Below are positions 24,336 to 32,615 of a stretch of 59,185 bases of DNA, piece by piece. Both the position numbers and the translations under genes were made by a program. The stretch's first letter is position 1, and each line of letters begins with the position of its first letter. A model generated the notes under the pieces. The model searched no databases. It saw nothing but the letters and a program-made list of their open reading frames with translations, and was not told the DNA's origin. The DNA is from Desulfocarbo sp964620595 (GTDB taxonomy: Bacteria > Desulfobacterota > Desulfarculia > Desulfarculales > Desulfarculaceae). The stretch is taken from assembly GCA_964620595.1 (NCBI GenBank), contig CAZUHP010000017.1, positions 1 through 59,185 on the forward strand, read 5' to 3'.

Positions 24336-25310
24336 ATGCGGATCCGCGTTTGGTTGGCGCCTTTGGTTTGCCTTTTGCTCTGTGTCGCGGCCGTGACCGC
24401 TGCGGCGGAGGAGGTCAACCGGGTGGTGGCGGTGGTGGGCGACGACATAATCACCTCCCTGGATGTGGACAAGGTGGTCAAGACCATGGAGGCCCAACTG
24501 GGCCCGGCGGCCAGCCCGGCCGAGGCCGCCGCCCGCCGGCGGCAGCTACGCAAGGTGGCCCTGGAACGGCTGATCGAAGACAACATCTTCCAGCAGGAGG
24601 TCAAGCGCCAGAAGCTGGTGGTCACCCAGCAGGAGATCGACCGCTACCTGCAACGGATCAAGAGCAGCAACCAGATCAGCGACAGGCAGTTCGCAGCCCA
24701 GCTCAACCGCCGGGGGCTGACCCCCGAGGAGTACCGCGCCGAGCTGACCAAGGACATCCTCAAGCACAAGCTGATCCAGCGGGAGGTGAAAAGCTCGGTG
24801 GTGATCAGCGACGAGCAGGTGGAGGAGTACTACAAGAAGCACCTGGACCAATACGCCAAGCTGGACCAGGTGCGCCTGCGGGCCCTGTTTCTCACCGTGC
24901 CCGAGGACGCCTCCCTGGCCACCCAGGAGGCGGTGCGCCAGAGGGCCGAGTCCTTGCGCACCCAGGCGGTGAAGGAGAACAACCTGCCCGAGTTGGCCAA
25001 GAAGTATTCCCAGGGTCCCGGCGCCAGCCGGGGCGGCGAGCTGGAGCCGGTGCCGGCCAAGGACATGTTGCCTGCCATGCGCCAGGCCCTGGGCGAGATG
25101 AAGCCAGGCGACATCAGCCCGGTGCTCAAGATTCCCGGGGGCTACGTGTTCTTCCAGTTGATTTCCCGCTCGGGCGACAGCACCTTGCCCCTGCCCGCGG
25201 TGCGCGAGCAGATTCGCCAGAAATTGGAGAGCGAGGCCCTGGAGCGGAAGTTCCGGACCTGGATGGGCGAGCTGCGCAAGAAGACCTTTGTGAAGATAGT
25301 GGAGCCCTGA
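24336..25310 (+). CDS. SurA-like periplasmic chaperone / PPIase
   Basis: Chaperone for outer-membrane proteins. 324 residues from ATG 24336, which has GGGAGG overlapping the previous stop codon; an earlier in-frame ATG at 24246 is inside the previous gene. Signal peptide MRIRVWLAPLVCLLLCVAA, cleaved about at TAAA-EE. The SurA N-domain follows (EEVNRVVAVVGDDIITSLD, a hallmark). A PpiC domain lies near 185-290 (VRLRALFLTV, YSQGPGASRGGELEPV, LGEMKPGDISPVLKIPGGY). Only one parvulin domain is seen, against two in enteric SurA. Coupled to the preceding lipoprotein foldase. Confidence 0.9.
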   Translation: MRIRVWLAPLVCLLLCVAAVTAAAEEVNRVVAVVGDDIITSLDVDKVVKTMEAQLGPAASPAEAAARRRQLRKVALERLIEDNIFQQEVKRQKLVVTQQEIDRYLQRIKSSNQISDRQFAAQLNRRGLTPEEYRAELTKDILKHKLIQREVKSSVVISDEQVEEYYKKHLDQYAKLDQVRLRALFLTVPEDASLATQEAVRQRAESLRTQAVKENNLPELAKKYSQGPGASRGGELEPVPAKDMLPAMRQALGEMKPGDISPVLKIPGGYVFFQLISRSGDSTLPLPAVREQIRQKLESEALERKFRTWMGELRKKTFVKIVEP

Positions 25311-25373
25311 GTTGCCTGGGCCTGCCTGCCAGGACACGCCCCTGGCGGCAGCCCTGGCCCGGCCTTTTCCGCC

Positions 25374-26042
25374 TCAGACCTCGTCCCGCTCGGGTGCCGA
25401 GGCCTCCAAGTCCAGGATGTTCACTTCGCCCAGGTAGGGGGTGGTCTGGAAGCTCACCAGGTTCTCCAGGCGGTGGGTGATCTTGCCCAACCGCTTGGCC
25501 TGGACCAGGATGAGGTCGGCCAGGGGCTTGATGCGGTCTGGTTCGGCCACGGTGGCGATGAGTTCGGCCGAGGCCATCAGCGCGGTGAGGGGCTGGTTGA
25601 GTTCGTGGGTGGCGCCCCGGGCGGTGGCCAGGGCGGCCTGTAGCAACTGTTTCTCCTGGCGGGCTTTCTCTGCCTGGCGCCCCCTGAGCACCGACGCCAC
25701 CCGGTGCTCCAGGATCTCCCGGTCCACCGGCCGCATCAGGTAATCGTCCGCCCCCCGGCGCAGGGCCGCCACCGCGCTCTTGAGGCTGGCATGGGCCGTG
25801 ACCAGGATGAAGGGGATGTTCCACCCCTGGCCGCGCACCTTGTCCAGCACCTCCAGCCCGTCCAGGTCGGGCATCACCAGGTCACAAAGCACCAGGTCGA
25901 ACCCGCCCGTCTCCAGGGCGGCCAGGGCTTCCTGGCCGCTGGCGGCGGCGTGGGGCTGGTGCCCCATCTCCTTCACCAAGCGCAGGAGTTGTTCCCGGCC
26001 AGTAGGTGAGTCGTCCACGATCAGTATGTTGAGCGGGTCCAC
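25374..26042 (-). CDS. Receiver-DHp protein without an ATPase domain
   Basis: 222 residues. Receiver domain at about 5-120: acidic pocket DD at residues 10-11, phospho-acceptor D54 in LVLCDLVMPD, and T83 in VTAH. The usual KP is RP (YLMRPVD near 101-107). After a charged helix comes a histidine-kinase dimerisation helix with an H-box THELNQPL (H146) and a second helix of the four-helix bundle. The C-terminus stops before any ATP-binding domain. GTG 26042 has CTGGAGG upstream. It is divergent from a hybrid kinase whose own ATPase domain is degraded, so the two may share phosphotransfer (inference). Confidence 0.85.
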   Translation of the reverse strand: MDPLNILIVDDSPTGREQLLRLVKEMGHQPHAAASGQEALAALETGGFDLVLCDLVMPDLDGLEVLDKVRGQGWNIPFILVTAHASLKSAVAALRRGADDYLMRPVDREILEHRVASVLRGRQAEKARQEKQLLQAALATARGATHELNQPLTALMASAELIATVAEPDRIKPLADLILVQAKRLGKITHRLENLVSFQTTPYLGEVNILDLEASAPERDEV

Positions 26043-26345
26043 TTACCAGGCCTCCAGCGGGGGGTCCGGAGCCATGGTTCATATTTAGTTCAAGGGCAGC
26101 CAAAGGACAGGTAGACAAATTATATCTCAAATCGAGCGGCCCGAGGAGCCGAAATAACAAGAACCGCCTTTTATGCTGATAGCACTACGGCAATCATGGT
26201 TTTGTGGTTGACGGGCCGGGGGCGGCTTTGTAGCATTAGTAGAACTAAAATTCCACCAGCCTGCCATGGTTTAATCGTAAAAAGTCTGCTCAGTGCCGTA
26301 GGCCTGATTCCTGCGCGCTGGTCCACCCACCGGCGGGTGCCATAG
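26043..26345. other. Divergent control region of the two signalling genes
   Basis: 303 bp without a gene, AT-richer than its neighbours. On the plus strand it holds a good promoter at 26208-26236 for the kinase. Start codons of the two genes are on opposite sides, so the receiver-DHp gene is presumably controlled from here too; I see no clear minus-strand promoter. Confidence 0.5.
26208..26236 (+). promoter_or_regulatory. Candidate promoter of the hybrid kinase
   Basis: TTGACG (26208-26213), 17-nt spacer, TAGCAT (26231-26236). Predicted leader of about 100 nt. Confidence 0.5.
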
Positions 26346-28154
26346 ATGTTTGATCTGCCCACCCAGGAAAACCTGCCTTTCGAATGCTGGCGCAAGCGCC
26401 AGCTCTCCCGGCTGGTGGCGGCCATTGGTCTGCCTCTGGCCGTGATCTTCTTGGTGGTCGACCTTTGGGCCGGCAACCACCTGGAGGCCGCGGTGGTGGG
26501 TGTCCAGTGCTTGCTGCTGCTGGGCCTGTTCCTGGCCTCCCGCCCCGGCGCCGACCTCCGCGCCCATTATCTGCGCATGCAGGTCCTATTGAGCGCGGTG
26601 GTGATCCTCTTGGGCCTTTTGATCGTGTATTTCGGCGGTTATGAGGAACGCTACGGCCGCTTGCTGTGGGCCTATTCCTTTCCCTTTATAGCCTTTCTGG
26701 CCCTGGGCACCAGGGTCGGCCTGCCCTGGGTGGCGCTTTTCTACCTTTCCTTGTGCTACCTGCTCCTGGCGGGCGGGCGGGGGCTGGCAGACCATCTGCC
26801 GGCGGGCGACACCTTGCGTTTTCTGGCCTCGCTCCTGGGCATGTGCCTGGGCAGCTTCGCCCTGGAGCTACGCCTGCGCCGCGACCGCCGCGGCCTGGTG
26901 AGCAAGCAGTTGGAGCTGGAACGCTCGGAAAGACGCTACCGCCGGGCCTACCTGAGCCTGGTGAAGGAGATGCGCCAACGCCGGCAGTTGGAGCGGGCCA
27001 AGCAGCGGTTCGAGGAGCAGTTGCGGCACAGCCAGAAGATGGAGGCCCTGGGGCAACTGGCCGGCGGCGTGGCCCATGACTTCAACAACCTCCTGGCCTC
27101 CTTGAGGGGCTTCACCCGCATGGCCCTGGAGGAGCTGCCCGCCGGGCATCCCGGCCGGGAGCATCTCCTTCTGGCCCTCAAGGCCGGCGGCCAGGCCCGG
27201 GACCTGGTGCGCCAGCTCCTGGACTTCACCCGCCGCGAGGAGCCGCCCCGCAAGGTGCTGGGACTGGGGCCTTTGCTCCAGGAGGCCCTGGCCCTGGCGC
27301 GGCCCCTCATGGGGCGGCGCATCCAGGTGCAGGCCGAGTTTCCTGCGGCTGACCACGAGGGTCCGCTGGTCCAGGTCAATCCCGACCAGATCGAGCAGGC
27401 GTTCCTGGGCCTGTTCCAAGGCGCCTGCCAGGCCATGGCGGACAGCGGCGGGCAGCTCAAGGTGGAGTTGGGCGAAACAGAGCTGGACCAGGACCAGGCC
27501 CGCGAGCTGGAGCTTGCGCCCGGGCGCTATGCCCAGGTCGCGGTGAGTTGGACCGGCCGGGACCTGGCCCCCAACCCTACGGCCAAGGGCATCATGGAGG
27601 CCCATGGCGGCGCCCTCGGCCTTCACCACCGCCCGGGTCGGGGTGCCACCTTGCTGGCCTATCTGCCTCTGGCCCAGGCCGGCTCCGAGCCAGGGCCGGT
27701 CCCTGCGGCCGAGGAGGTGCCCCGGGGAGCGGGCCAGAGATTGCTCTATGTCGATGACGAGGAGTCCTTGGGCATCGTGGTGCGCCTGCTGCTGGAAGAG
27801 CTGGGCTACCGGGTGGAGGTGTGCCGTTCGGCCGAGGATGCCTTGGACGTGCTGGCCCGGGCGGGGGGCGCGGGGGGGGCGGGGGGGGCGGGGGGCGCTT
27901 TTGATCTGGTCATCACCGACCAGAACATGAGCGGCCTCACCGGCGAAGACCTGGCTCGTCAGTGCCGTTCCCGCTATCCCGGCCTGCCCGTGATCCTCAC
28001 CACCGGCCAGCCAGGCTTCCGCCAGACTACCCGGCTCAGGGAGCATGGCGTGGTGGCCGTGCTTCGCAAGCCGGTGTCAATGCAGCGCCTGGCCCAAACG
28101 GTGAGCGATGTTTTGTGCCAGGCCCGGCAGAGGCACGCGCCTAGCGCCGGGTGA
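26346..28154 (+). CDS. Membrane hybrid histidine kinase with degenerate ATPase domain
   Basis: 602 residues. Residues about 20-180 hold six hydrophobic segments without a periplasmic sensor. A coiled coil (185-235) leads to an intact H-box, GGVAHDFNNLL with H near 243. The ATPase domain is damaged: the N-box reads LGLFQGACQAM where the family has LxNLxxNAxxAM, DTGxGM is WTGRDLAP, and the lid with the second glycine box is missing so the text jumps to GIMEAHGGALG. A receiver domain (about 465-590) has YVDDEE, phospho-acceptor in ITDQNM (D near 523) and RKPVS. A GGA repeat of four units sits just before it (about 505-517). It may be a phosphorelay scaffold (inference). Confidence 0.88.
   Translation: MFDLPTQENLPFECWRKRQLSRLVAAIGLPLAVIFLVVDLWAGNHLEAAVVGVQCLLLLGLFLASRPGADLRAHYLRMQVLLSAVVILLGLLIVYFGGYEERYGRLLWAYSFPFIAFLALGTRVGLPWVALFYLSLCYLLLAGGRGLADHLPAGDTLRFLASLLGMCLGSFALELRLRRDRRGLVSKQLELERSERRYRRAYLSLVKEMRQRRQLERAKQRFEEQLRHSQKMEALGQLAGGVAHDFNNLLASLRGFTRMALEELPAGHPGREHLLLALKAGGQARDLVRQLLDFTRREEPPRKVLGLGPLLQEALALARPLMGRRIQVQAEFPAADHEGPLVQVNPDQIEQAFLGLFQGACQAMADSGGQLKVELGETELDQDQARELELAPGRYAQVAVSWTGRDLAPNPTAKGIMEAHGGALGLHHRPGRGATLLAYLPLAQAGSEPGPVPAAEEVPRGAGQRLLYVDDEESLGIVVRLLLEELGYRVEVCRSAEDALDVLARAGGAGGAGGAGGAFDLVITDQNMSGLTGEDLARQCRSRYPGLPVILTTGQPGFRQTTRLREHGVVAVLRKPVSMQRLAQTVSDVLCQARQRHAPSAG
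27860..27897 (+). repeat. G-run microsatellite inside the kinase receiver domain
   Basis: About four units of GGGGG(GG)C within the kinase reading frame, encoding GGAGGAGGAGGA in the loop before the phospho-acceptor strand. Compositionally the same as the intergenic arrays. Confidence 0.75.
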
Positions 28155-28290
28155 GCGCGATCTTCCCTCGCTTGCCGTGGATTTCCCCCTTCCCACCTCT
28201 TGATTGCATACCAGTGAGCCAGCGGAGATAATTATTAGTAAGGGCGGCTGGTTTTGGGAGGGCGGCCGCCAGCCCACTCGGGAGAGTTCC

Positions 28291-28785
28291 ATGCAAGCAA
28301 AGAAAGTGACGGATTCGAGCCTGGTTACCGCCATCCAGATGCAGCCCCAGGACGCAAACCCCGCAGGCAACGTGCACGGCGGAGTGATCATGAAGCAGGT
28401 GGACACCACTGCCGGCATCGTGGCCCTGCGCCACTCGGGCAAGAACGCGGTGACCGCTTCCATCGACCGCCTGGACTTTTTCTACCCCGTGTACGTGGGC
28501 GACCTGTTGATCCTTTCCGCCAGCGTGAACATGGTGGGCAGGACCTCCCTGGAGATCGGGGTGCGGGTGGAGGCCGAAGACCCCAGGAGCGGCAGCCGGC
28601 GGCACACGGCCAGCGCCTATCTCACCTTTGTGGCCCTGGATGAAAATGGCCGGCCCACCCAGGTGCCGGAGCTGATCCTGGAGACGCCCGAACAGCGGCG
28701 CCGCCACAAGGAAGCCATGGCCCGGCGCAAGTGGCGCCTGGCCGAGAAAAAGCGGGAGAGCAGGTCCCACCCCCCGAAACCTTAG
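28291..28785 (+). CDS. Acyl-CoA thioesterase, hotdog fold
   Basis: Hydrolyses acyl-CoA thioesters in the cytoplasm. 164 residues from ATG 28291 with GGAGAG 4 nt upstream; the frame extends back to 28204 but this part is not protein-like. The family motif is ANPAGNVHGGVIMKQVDTTA near residues 23-42, where the aspartate is catalytic in YciA/BFIT relatives. HSGKNAVTASIDRLDFF and VYVGDLLILSASVNMVGRTS complete the hotdog core. The C-terminus is a basic tail (RRRHKEAMARRKWRLAEKKRE cut over residues 136-156). A single-copy short version without tandem domain. Confidence 0.9.
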   Translation: MQAKKVTDSSLVTAIQMQPQDANPAGNVHGGVIMKQVDTTAGIVALRHSGKNAVTASIDRLDFFYPVYVGDLLILSASVNMVGRTSLEIGVRVEAEDPRSGSRRHTASAYLTFVALDENGRPTQVPELILETPEQRRRHKEAMARRKWRLAEKKRESRSHPPKP

Positions 28786-28829
28786 CGCCGGGCGGGTTTG
28801 GGCAATGCACAATTTCACTCGCCCGGCCA

Positions 28830-28848
28830 GGGGGAGCAACACTCCCCC
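28830..28848. terminator. Hairpin downstream of the thioesterase
   Basis: GGGGGAG / CTCCCCC, loop CAACA, followed by CCTAAAAAG on the plus strand. No T-tract in the plus direction. Confidence 0.35.
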
Positions 28849-29037
28849 CTAAAAAGACACCTTTGGGGCTGCAACGTATTTTTTAAGTAATATTAACCTG
28901 TTGACTAACAAAACCAAGTAGTCCCCGCAGCGCCTGACCTTTGATCCTGTCCAGGACCCAAGGCCCGGCCTGCGCGCCCCCCTCCAAGCCATTGCGCGAT
29001 TTAGTTGCAATTTTGTAGTCCGATCTGAAACAATGGC

Positions 29038-32022
29038 TTGGACACAATCTCTCCTGCCGAGATTCTGGGGGTGTCTAAGGAGGTGGCTGGAAGCAACAAA
29101 ACCAAGGCTGCCTTGCGGCGAGACCAGAAGGCGCCGCGAGGCAAATACTCCACGGCCGATACGGCGGTGGACGAAAAGACCTACCGCGACTTGTTCCAGG
29201 CCTCGCGCGACGCCTTGGTGATAACCGGGCCGGATGGCGAGATCCTGGAGGTGAATCCGGCTGGCGTGGAGATGTTCGGCCTCAGCAGGGAAGAGATGCT
29301 GGGGCTCAACTTCCGCGAACTGTACAGCTACCCGGCCGATGCCAAGCGCTTCGCCCTGGAGATAGCCCGCCAAGGCTGGCTGCGCGACTACGAGGTGCGC
29401 CTCAAGCGGCCCGGCGGCGGCCACCTGCACGTCCTGTTCACCGTGTCCACCCGCTACGATGCCCAGGGCAGGGTCATCGGCTACCAGGGGATCATCCACG
29501 ACATCACCCAGCGCAAGCACGACCTCCTGCGCCTCCAGGCCTCGGAGGCCCGCTACCGGGCCCTGTTCGAGACCGCCCACCAGGCCATCTTCGTGATGAA
29601 GGACGGGGTGGTGGTGGATTGCAACTCCCGGGCGCTGGACATGTTCGCCTGCCGCCGGGAGGACATCATCGGCCAGCCCCCCACTGCCTTCACCCCTCCC
29701 GCCCAGCCCAATGGCCAGGACTCCCGGGAACTGAGCGGCCAGCGCGTCGCCGAGGCCCTGGCCGGCGAGCCCCAGCATTTCGAAATGCGCCTCAAGCGGG
29801 CCGACGGCACCATGTTCGACGCCGAGGTGAGCCTGAACTCCTTTCAGGCCGGCGGCGAGCAGCACGTGCTGGGCATGGTGCGCGACATCACCAAGCGCAA
29901 GGCCGCCCTCACCGCGCTCAAGGACAGCGAGCAGCGCTTCCGGGCCTTGGCCCAGAACGCGCCGGACATCGTCTACACCCTGGACCACACCGGCGTGTTC
30001 ACCTACATCAATCCCGCCTGGAAGCGCATCCTGGGCCACGAACCCCGCGAGGTGTTGGGACGCTACTTCACCGATTTCGTGGAGCCCTCGGAGGCAAGGC
30101 GCTACCGCAAGGTATTCAAACGGGTCCGTGACGGCCGCCAGACCTTCAGCGACATGGAGGGGCGGCTCCTGGCCAAGGACGGCAGCTTGCGCCACTTCCT
30201 CTTGGGCGGCGCGCCCAACCTGGATGAAAACGGGCGGGTGGTGGGCATGGTGGGGCTGTTCAAGGACATCACCGAGCGCAAGCTGGCCCTCAAGCTCCTG
30301 CAAGACAGCGAACAGCGCCACCGGACGGTGCTGGAATCCGCTCCCGACCCCATGATGGTCTGCGACCGCGCCGGCAACATCACCTACATCAACCCCGCCT
30401 TCACCCGGATCTTCGGCTGGACCCTGGACGATTTGGCGGGCGGCGATGCGGCCTTCGTTCCCCCCCAGGAGCGGGCGATCACCGCCGAGCTGATGGAGCA
30501 GGTGGCCCGGGGCGAAACCATAAGCGGAGTGGAGACCCGGCGGCTGACCAAGAGCGGCGAGGTGGTGGAGGTGAGCCTGAGCGGCGCCGCCTTTTTCGAC
30601 CTCCAGGGCCGCAGCCGGGAGGCGCGGGGGGCGGTGCTGACCTTGCAGGACATCACCGAGCGCAAGCGCACCCAGGAGCAGGTGCGCTACCTGGCCTACC
30701 ACGACATACTCACCGGCTTGCCCAACCGCAAGTCCTTTTACGAGCGCATCGACCAGACCATGCTGGAGGCCTGCCGCCTGCCCCGGGACAAGAGCCAGCC
30801 CCAGGAGCATCGCCAGCCCCAGGAGCGGCTGTGGGCGCTTCTGTTCCTGGACCTGGACCGCTTCAAGACCATCAACGACAGCCTGGGCCACGAGGTGGGC
30901 GACGAGATATTGCGGACCGTGGCTCGGCGCATCCGGCACTGCCTCCGCAAGACAGACCACGTCTTCCGCCTGGGCGGCGACGAGTTCACCGTGATCCTGA
31001 GCGAACTGGGCCGGGACATAGACGCCGCCCGGGTGGCCGAAAAGATATTGGAGGCCGTGGCCCGGCCCATACGGCAGGGAAACCAGGAACTCTACCTCAC
31101 GGCCAGCATCGGCATCAGCCTCTGCCCCAACGACGGCACCGAGGTGGAGGCCATAGTGCGCAACGCGGACATGGCCATGTACGCCGCCAAGGAGGAGGGC
31201 AACTGCTACAGCTTCTTCACCGAGGAGATGAACGCCAAGGCCCAGGCCCGCATGCGCATGGAGTCCAGCCTGCGCCGGGCGGTGCAGAACCGCGAGCTGG
31301 TCCTCTACTACCAGCCCATGGTGGACAGCGGACACCGCATCAAGGGCATGGAGGCCCTGCTGCGCTGGATGCACCCCGAGATCGGCCTGGTACCGCCGGC
31401 CCAGTTCATCTCCGTGGCCGAGGAGACGGGCGCCATCATCCCCATCGGCCAATGGGTGCTGGAGGAGGCCTGCCGCCGGGTCAAGAGCTGGCAGGATCAA
31501 GGCTACCCTGACCTGTATGTGGCGGTGAACCTATCGGCCCGCCAGTTCAAGCAGCCCGACTTGGTGGAGCAGGTGCTGGCCGTGCTGGAAAAGACCGGGC
31601 TCCAGCCCCAGTACCTCAAACTGGAGGTGACCGAGAGCAGCGTCATGGACAACCCCGAGGACGCCATAGCCAAGATGTGGCGCCTGCATGAAAAGGGCAT
31701 CCGCTTCTCCATAGACGACTTCGGCACCGGCTATAGCTCCCTTTCCCACCTGAAGCGCTTCCCCGTGGACACCCTCAAGATAGACCGCTCCTTTGTGCGC
31801 GAGGCCACCGACAGCCAGGGCGACCAGGAGATCATCCGCACCATCTTGGCCATGGCCAACAGCCTGAACATGAAGGCCGTGGCCGAGGGGGTGGAAACCC
31901 GGGCCCAGCGCGACTTCCTCTGCGCTGAAGGCTGCCGCTGCATGCAGGGCTACTACTTTGGCCCGCCGGTGCCAGAGGCCGAGTTCGAGGGCATGCTGAG
32001 ACGCCGTATCCTGGGGAAATAG
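29038..32022 (+). CDS. PAS-GGDEF-EAL cyclic-di-GMP protein
   Basis: 994 residues, soluble, with four PAS domains (about 48-165, 172-290, 300-418, 425-545), a GGDEF domain (about 560-720) and an EAL domain (about 745-985). Both catalytic domains look complete: RLGGDEFTVIL preceded by a product-inhibition site RKTD five residues upstream, and GMEALLRW, LEVTESSVMDN, IDDFGTGYSSLSHLKRF, EGVET for the phosphodiesterase. It could make or break c-di-GMP, depending on the PAS signals. It starts at a TTG without a good ribosome site; an AAGGAGGT at 29076-29083 is too early for any in-frame start that follows. The end abuts a G-run array. Confidence 0.93.
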   Translation: MDTISPAEILGVSKEVAGSNKTKAALRRDQKAPRGKYSTADTAVDEKTYRDLFQASRDALVITGPDGEILEVNPAGVEMFGLSREEMLGLNFRELYSYPADAKRFALEIARQGWLRDYEVRLKRPGGGHLHVLFTVSTRYDAQGRVIGYQGIIHDITQRKHDLLRLQASEARYRALFETAHQAIFVMKDGVVVDCNSRALDMFACRREDIIGQPPTAFTPPAQPNGQDSRELSGQRVAEALAGEPQHFEMRLKRADGTMFDAEVSLNSFQAGGEQHVLGMVRDITKRKAALTALKDSEQRFRALAQNAPDIVYTLDHTGVFTYINPAWKRILGHEPREVLGRYFTDFVEPSEARRYRKVFKRVRDGRQTFSDMEGRLLAKDGSLRHFLLGGAPNLDENGRVVGMVGLFKDITERKLALKLLQDSEQRHRTVLESAPDPMMVCDRAGNITYINPAFTRIFGWTLDDLAGGDAAFVPPQERAITAELMEQVARGETISGVETRRLTKSGEVVEVSLSGAAFFDLQGRSREARGAVLTLQDITERKRTQEQVRYLAYHDILTGLPNRKSFYERIDQTMLEACRLPRDKSQPQEHRQPQERLWALLFLDLDRFKTINDSLGHEVGDEILRTVARRIRHCLRKTDHVFRLGGDEFTVILSELGRDIDAARVAEKILEAVARPIRQGNQELYLTASIGISLCPNDGTEVEAIVRNADMAMYAAKEEGNCYSFFTEEMNAKAQARMRMESSLRRAVQNRELVLYYQPMVDSGHRIKGMEALLRWMHPEIGLVPPAQFISVAEETGAIIPIGQWVLEEACRRVKSWQDQGYPDLYVAVNLSARQFKQPDLVEQVLAVLEKTGLQPQYLKLEVTESSVMDNPEDAIAKMWRLHEKGIRFSIDDFGTGYSSLSHLKRFPVDTLKIDRSFVREATDSQGDQEIIRTILAMANSLNMKAVAEGVETRAQRDFLCAEGCRCMQGYYFGPPVPEAEFEGMLRRRILGK

Positions 32023-32155
32023 ACGGGGGGCGACGGGGGGCAACGGGGGCGACGGGGGGCGACGGGGGGCCGCGGGGGCGGGCGACGGGGGCCGCGGGGG
32101 CAGCGGGGGACGCCGGGGCAGCGACGGGGAGCGTGCGACAGGGGGCAGCGGGGTG
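32023..32155 (+). repeat. G-run intergenic array (copy 4)
   Basis: Starts at the stop codon of the GGDEF-EAL gene: GGGGGGCGAC repeated, then degenerate with GCCGCGGGGGC and GCAGCGGGG variants. G-rich on the plus strand, sense for the upstream gene. An intrinsic terminator follows at 32176. Confidence 0.9.
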
Positions 32156-32175
32156 GTGGCCTCGCTTTCGGGCTG

Positions 32176-32204
32176 GCAGCCGCTTGGGGCTGCGGCCTTT
32201 TTTT
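32176..32204 (+). terminator. Intrinsic terminator after the c-di-GMP gene
   Basis: GCAGCC / GGCTGC with loop GCTTGG, then GGCC and seven T. This marks the end of GC-rich host DNA; the AT-rich islet begins immediately after it. Confidence 0.7.
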
Positions 32205-32327
32205 GACCATCGCGGGCGTGGTTGTGACGTCTTTACTGTCTTTGACTGGATTCTTTTACGTAATGTTTCAGTCAGAGGTATTAAGTTTCGGATAAGTCAG
32301 CAGATGACTAATTGTGTTAAAATAGAA

Positions 32328-32338
32328 GGTGCGGGGCC
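32328..32338. repeat. Left arm of an 11-bp inverted repeat
   Basis: GGTGCGGGGCC; its perfect reverse complement is at 32557-32567. The pair brackets the 37-codon gene. Confidence 0.6.
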
Positions 32339-32356
32339 TTGTCCGGTCATTCTCGC

Positions 32357-32470
32357 TTAGTTAGGAGTGGAGCGTTTGTGGCGCTTCACCCTGATCTGTT
32401 TGCCATTTGGACCCTTGCGGGTATACGGCTTCACGGGAACGACCTTCTTACCTTTTTCGGTCTTAGCCAA
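32357..32470 (-). CDS. Small basic protein, 37 residues
   Basis: Starts at TTG 32470, with GGAGGTGAT (32475-32483), the full complement of the 16S rRNA tail, 4 nt upstream. The product is LAKTEKGKKVVPVKPYTRKG followed by PNGKQIRVKRHKRSTPN. It is very basic and has the V+PYTRKG...V+RH+RS pattern of short mobile-element-associated proteins I recall as VKxHxRNGKxVRGHxR; function unknown, RNA or DNA contact plausible. No membrane segment. It is downstream of the P63C gene on the same strand (145 bp gap with a 6-bp hairpin AACCGC/GCGGTT in its leader), and is framed by an 11-bp inverted repeat. Confidence 0.7.
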   Translation of the reverse strand: MAKTEKGKKVVPVKPYTRKGPNGKQIRVKRHKRSTPN

Positions 32471-32556
32471 GCTAATCACCTCCCTCCAGACGTAAGAACC
32501 GCCGTGCCCCTATACAGCGGTTATGTGCCAAGAGGTACCGCCAAAGGAATGGAGTT

Positions 32557-32567
32557 GGCCCCGCACC
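32557..32567. repeat. Right arm of the 11-bp inverted repeat
   Basis: GGCCCCGCACC, perfect reverse complement of 32328-32338. Confidence 0.6.
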
Positions 32568-32615
32568 AGTTTCATATTCAATAAGGCATATAGTTGTGTG
32601 CTCAAGTTTGGGTAA

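Noticed and set aside
28849..31500. 883-codon open frame antisense to the PAS-GGDEF-EAL gene
   Set aside because: Shadow frame; the forward gene has intact GGDEF and EAL motifs.
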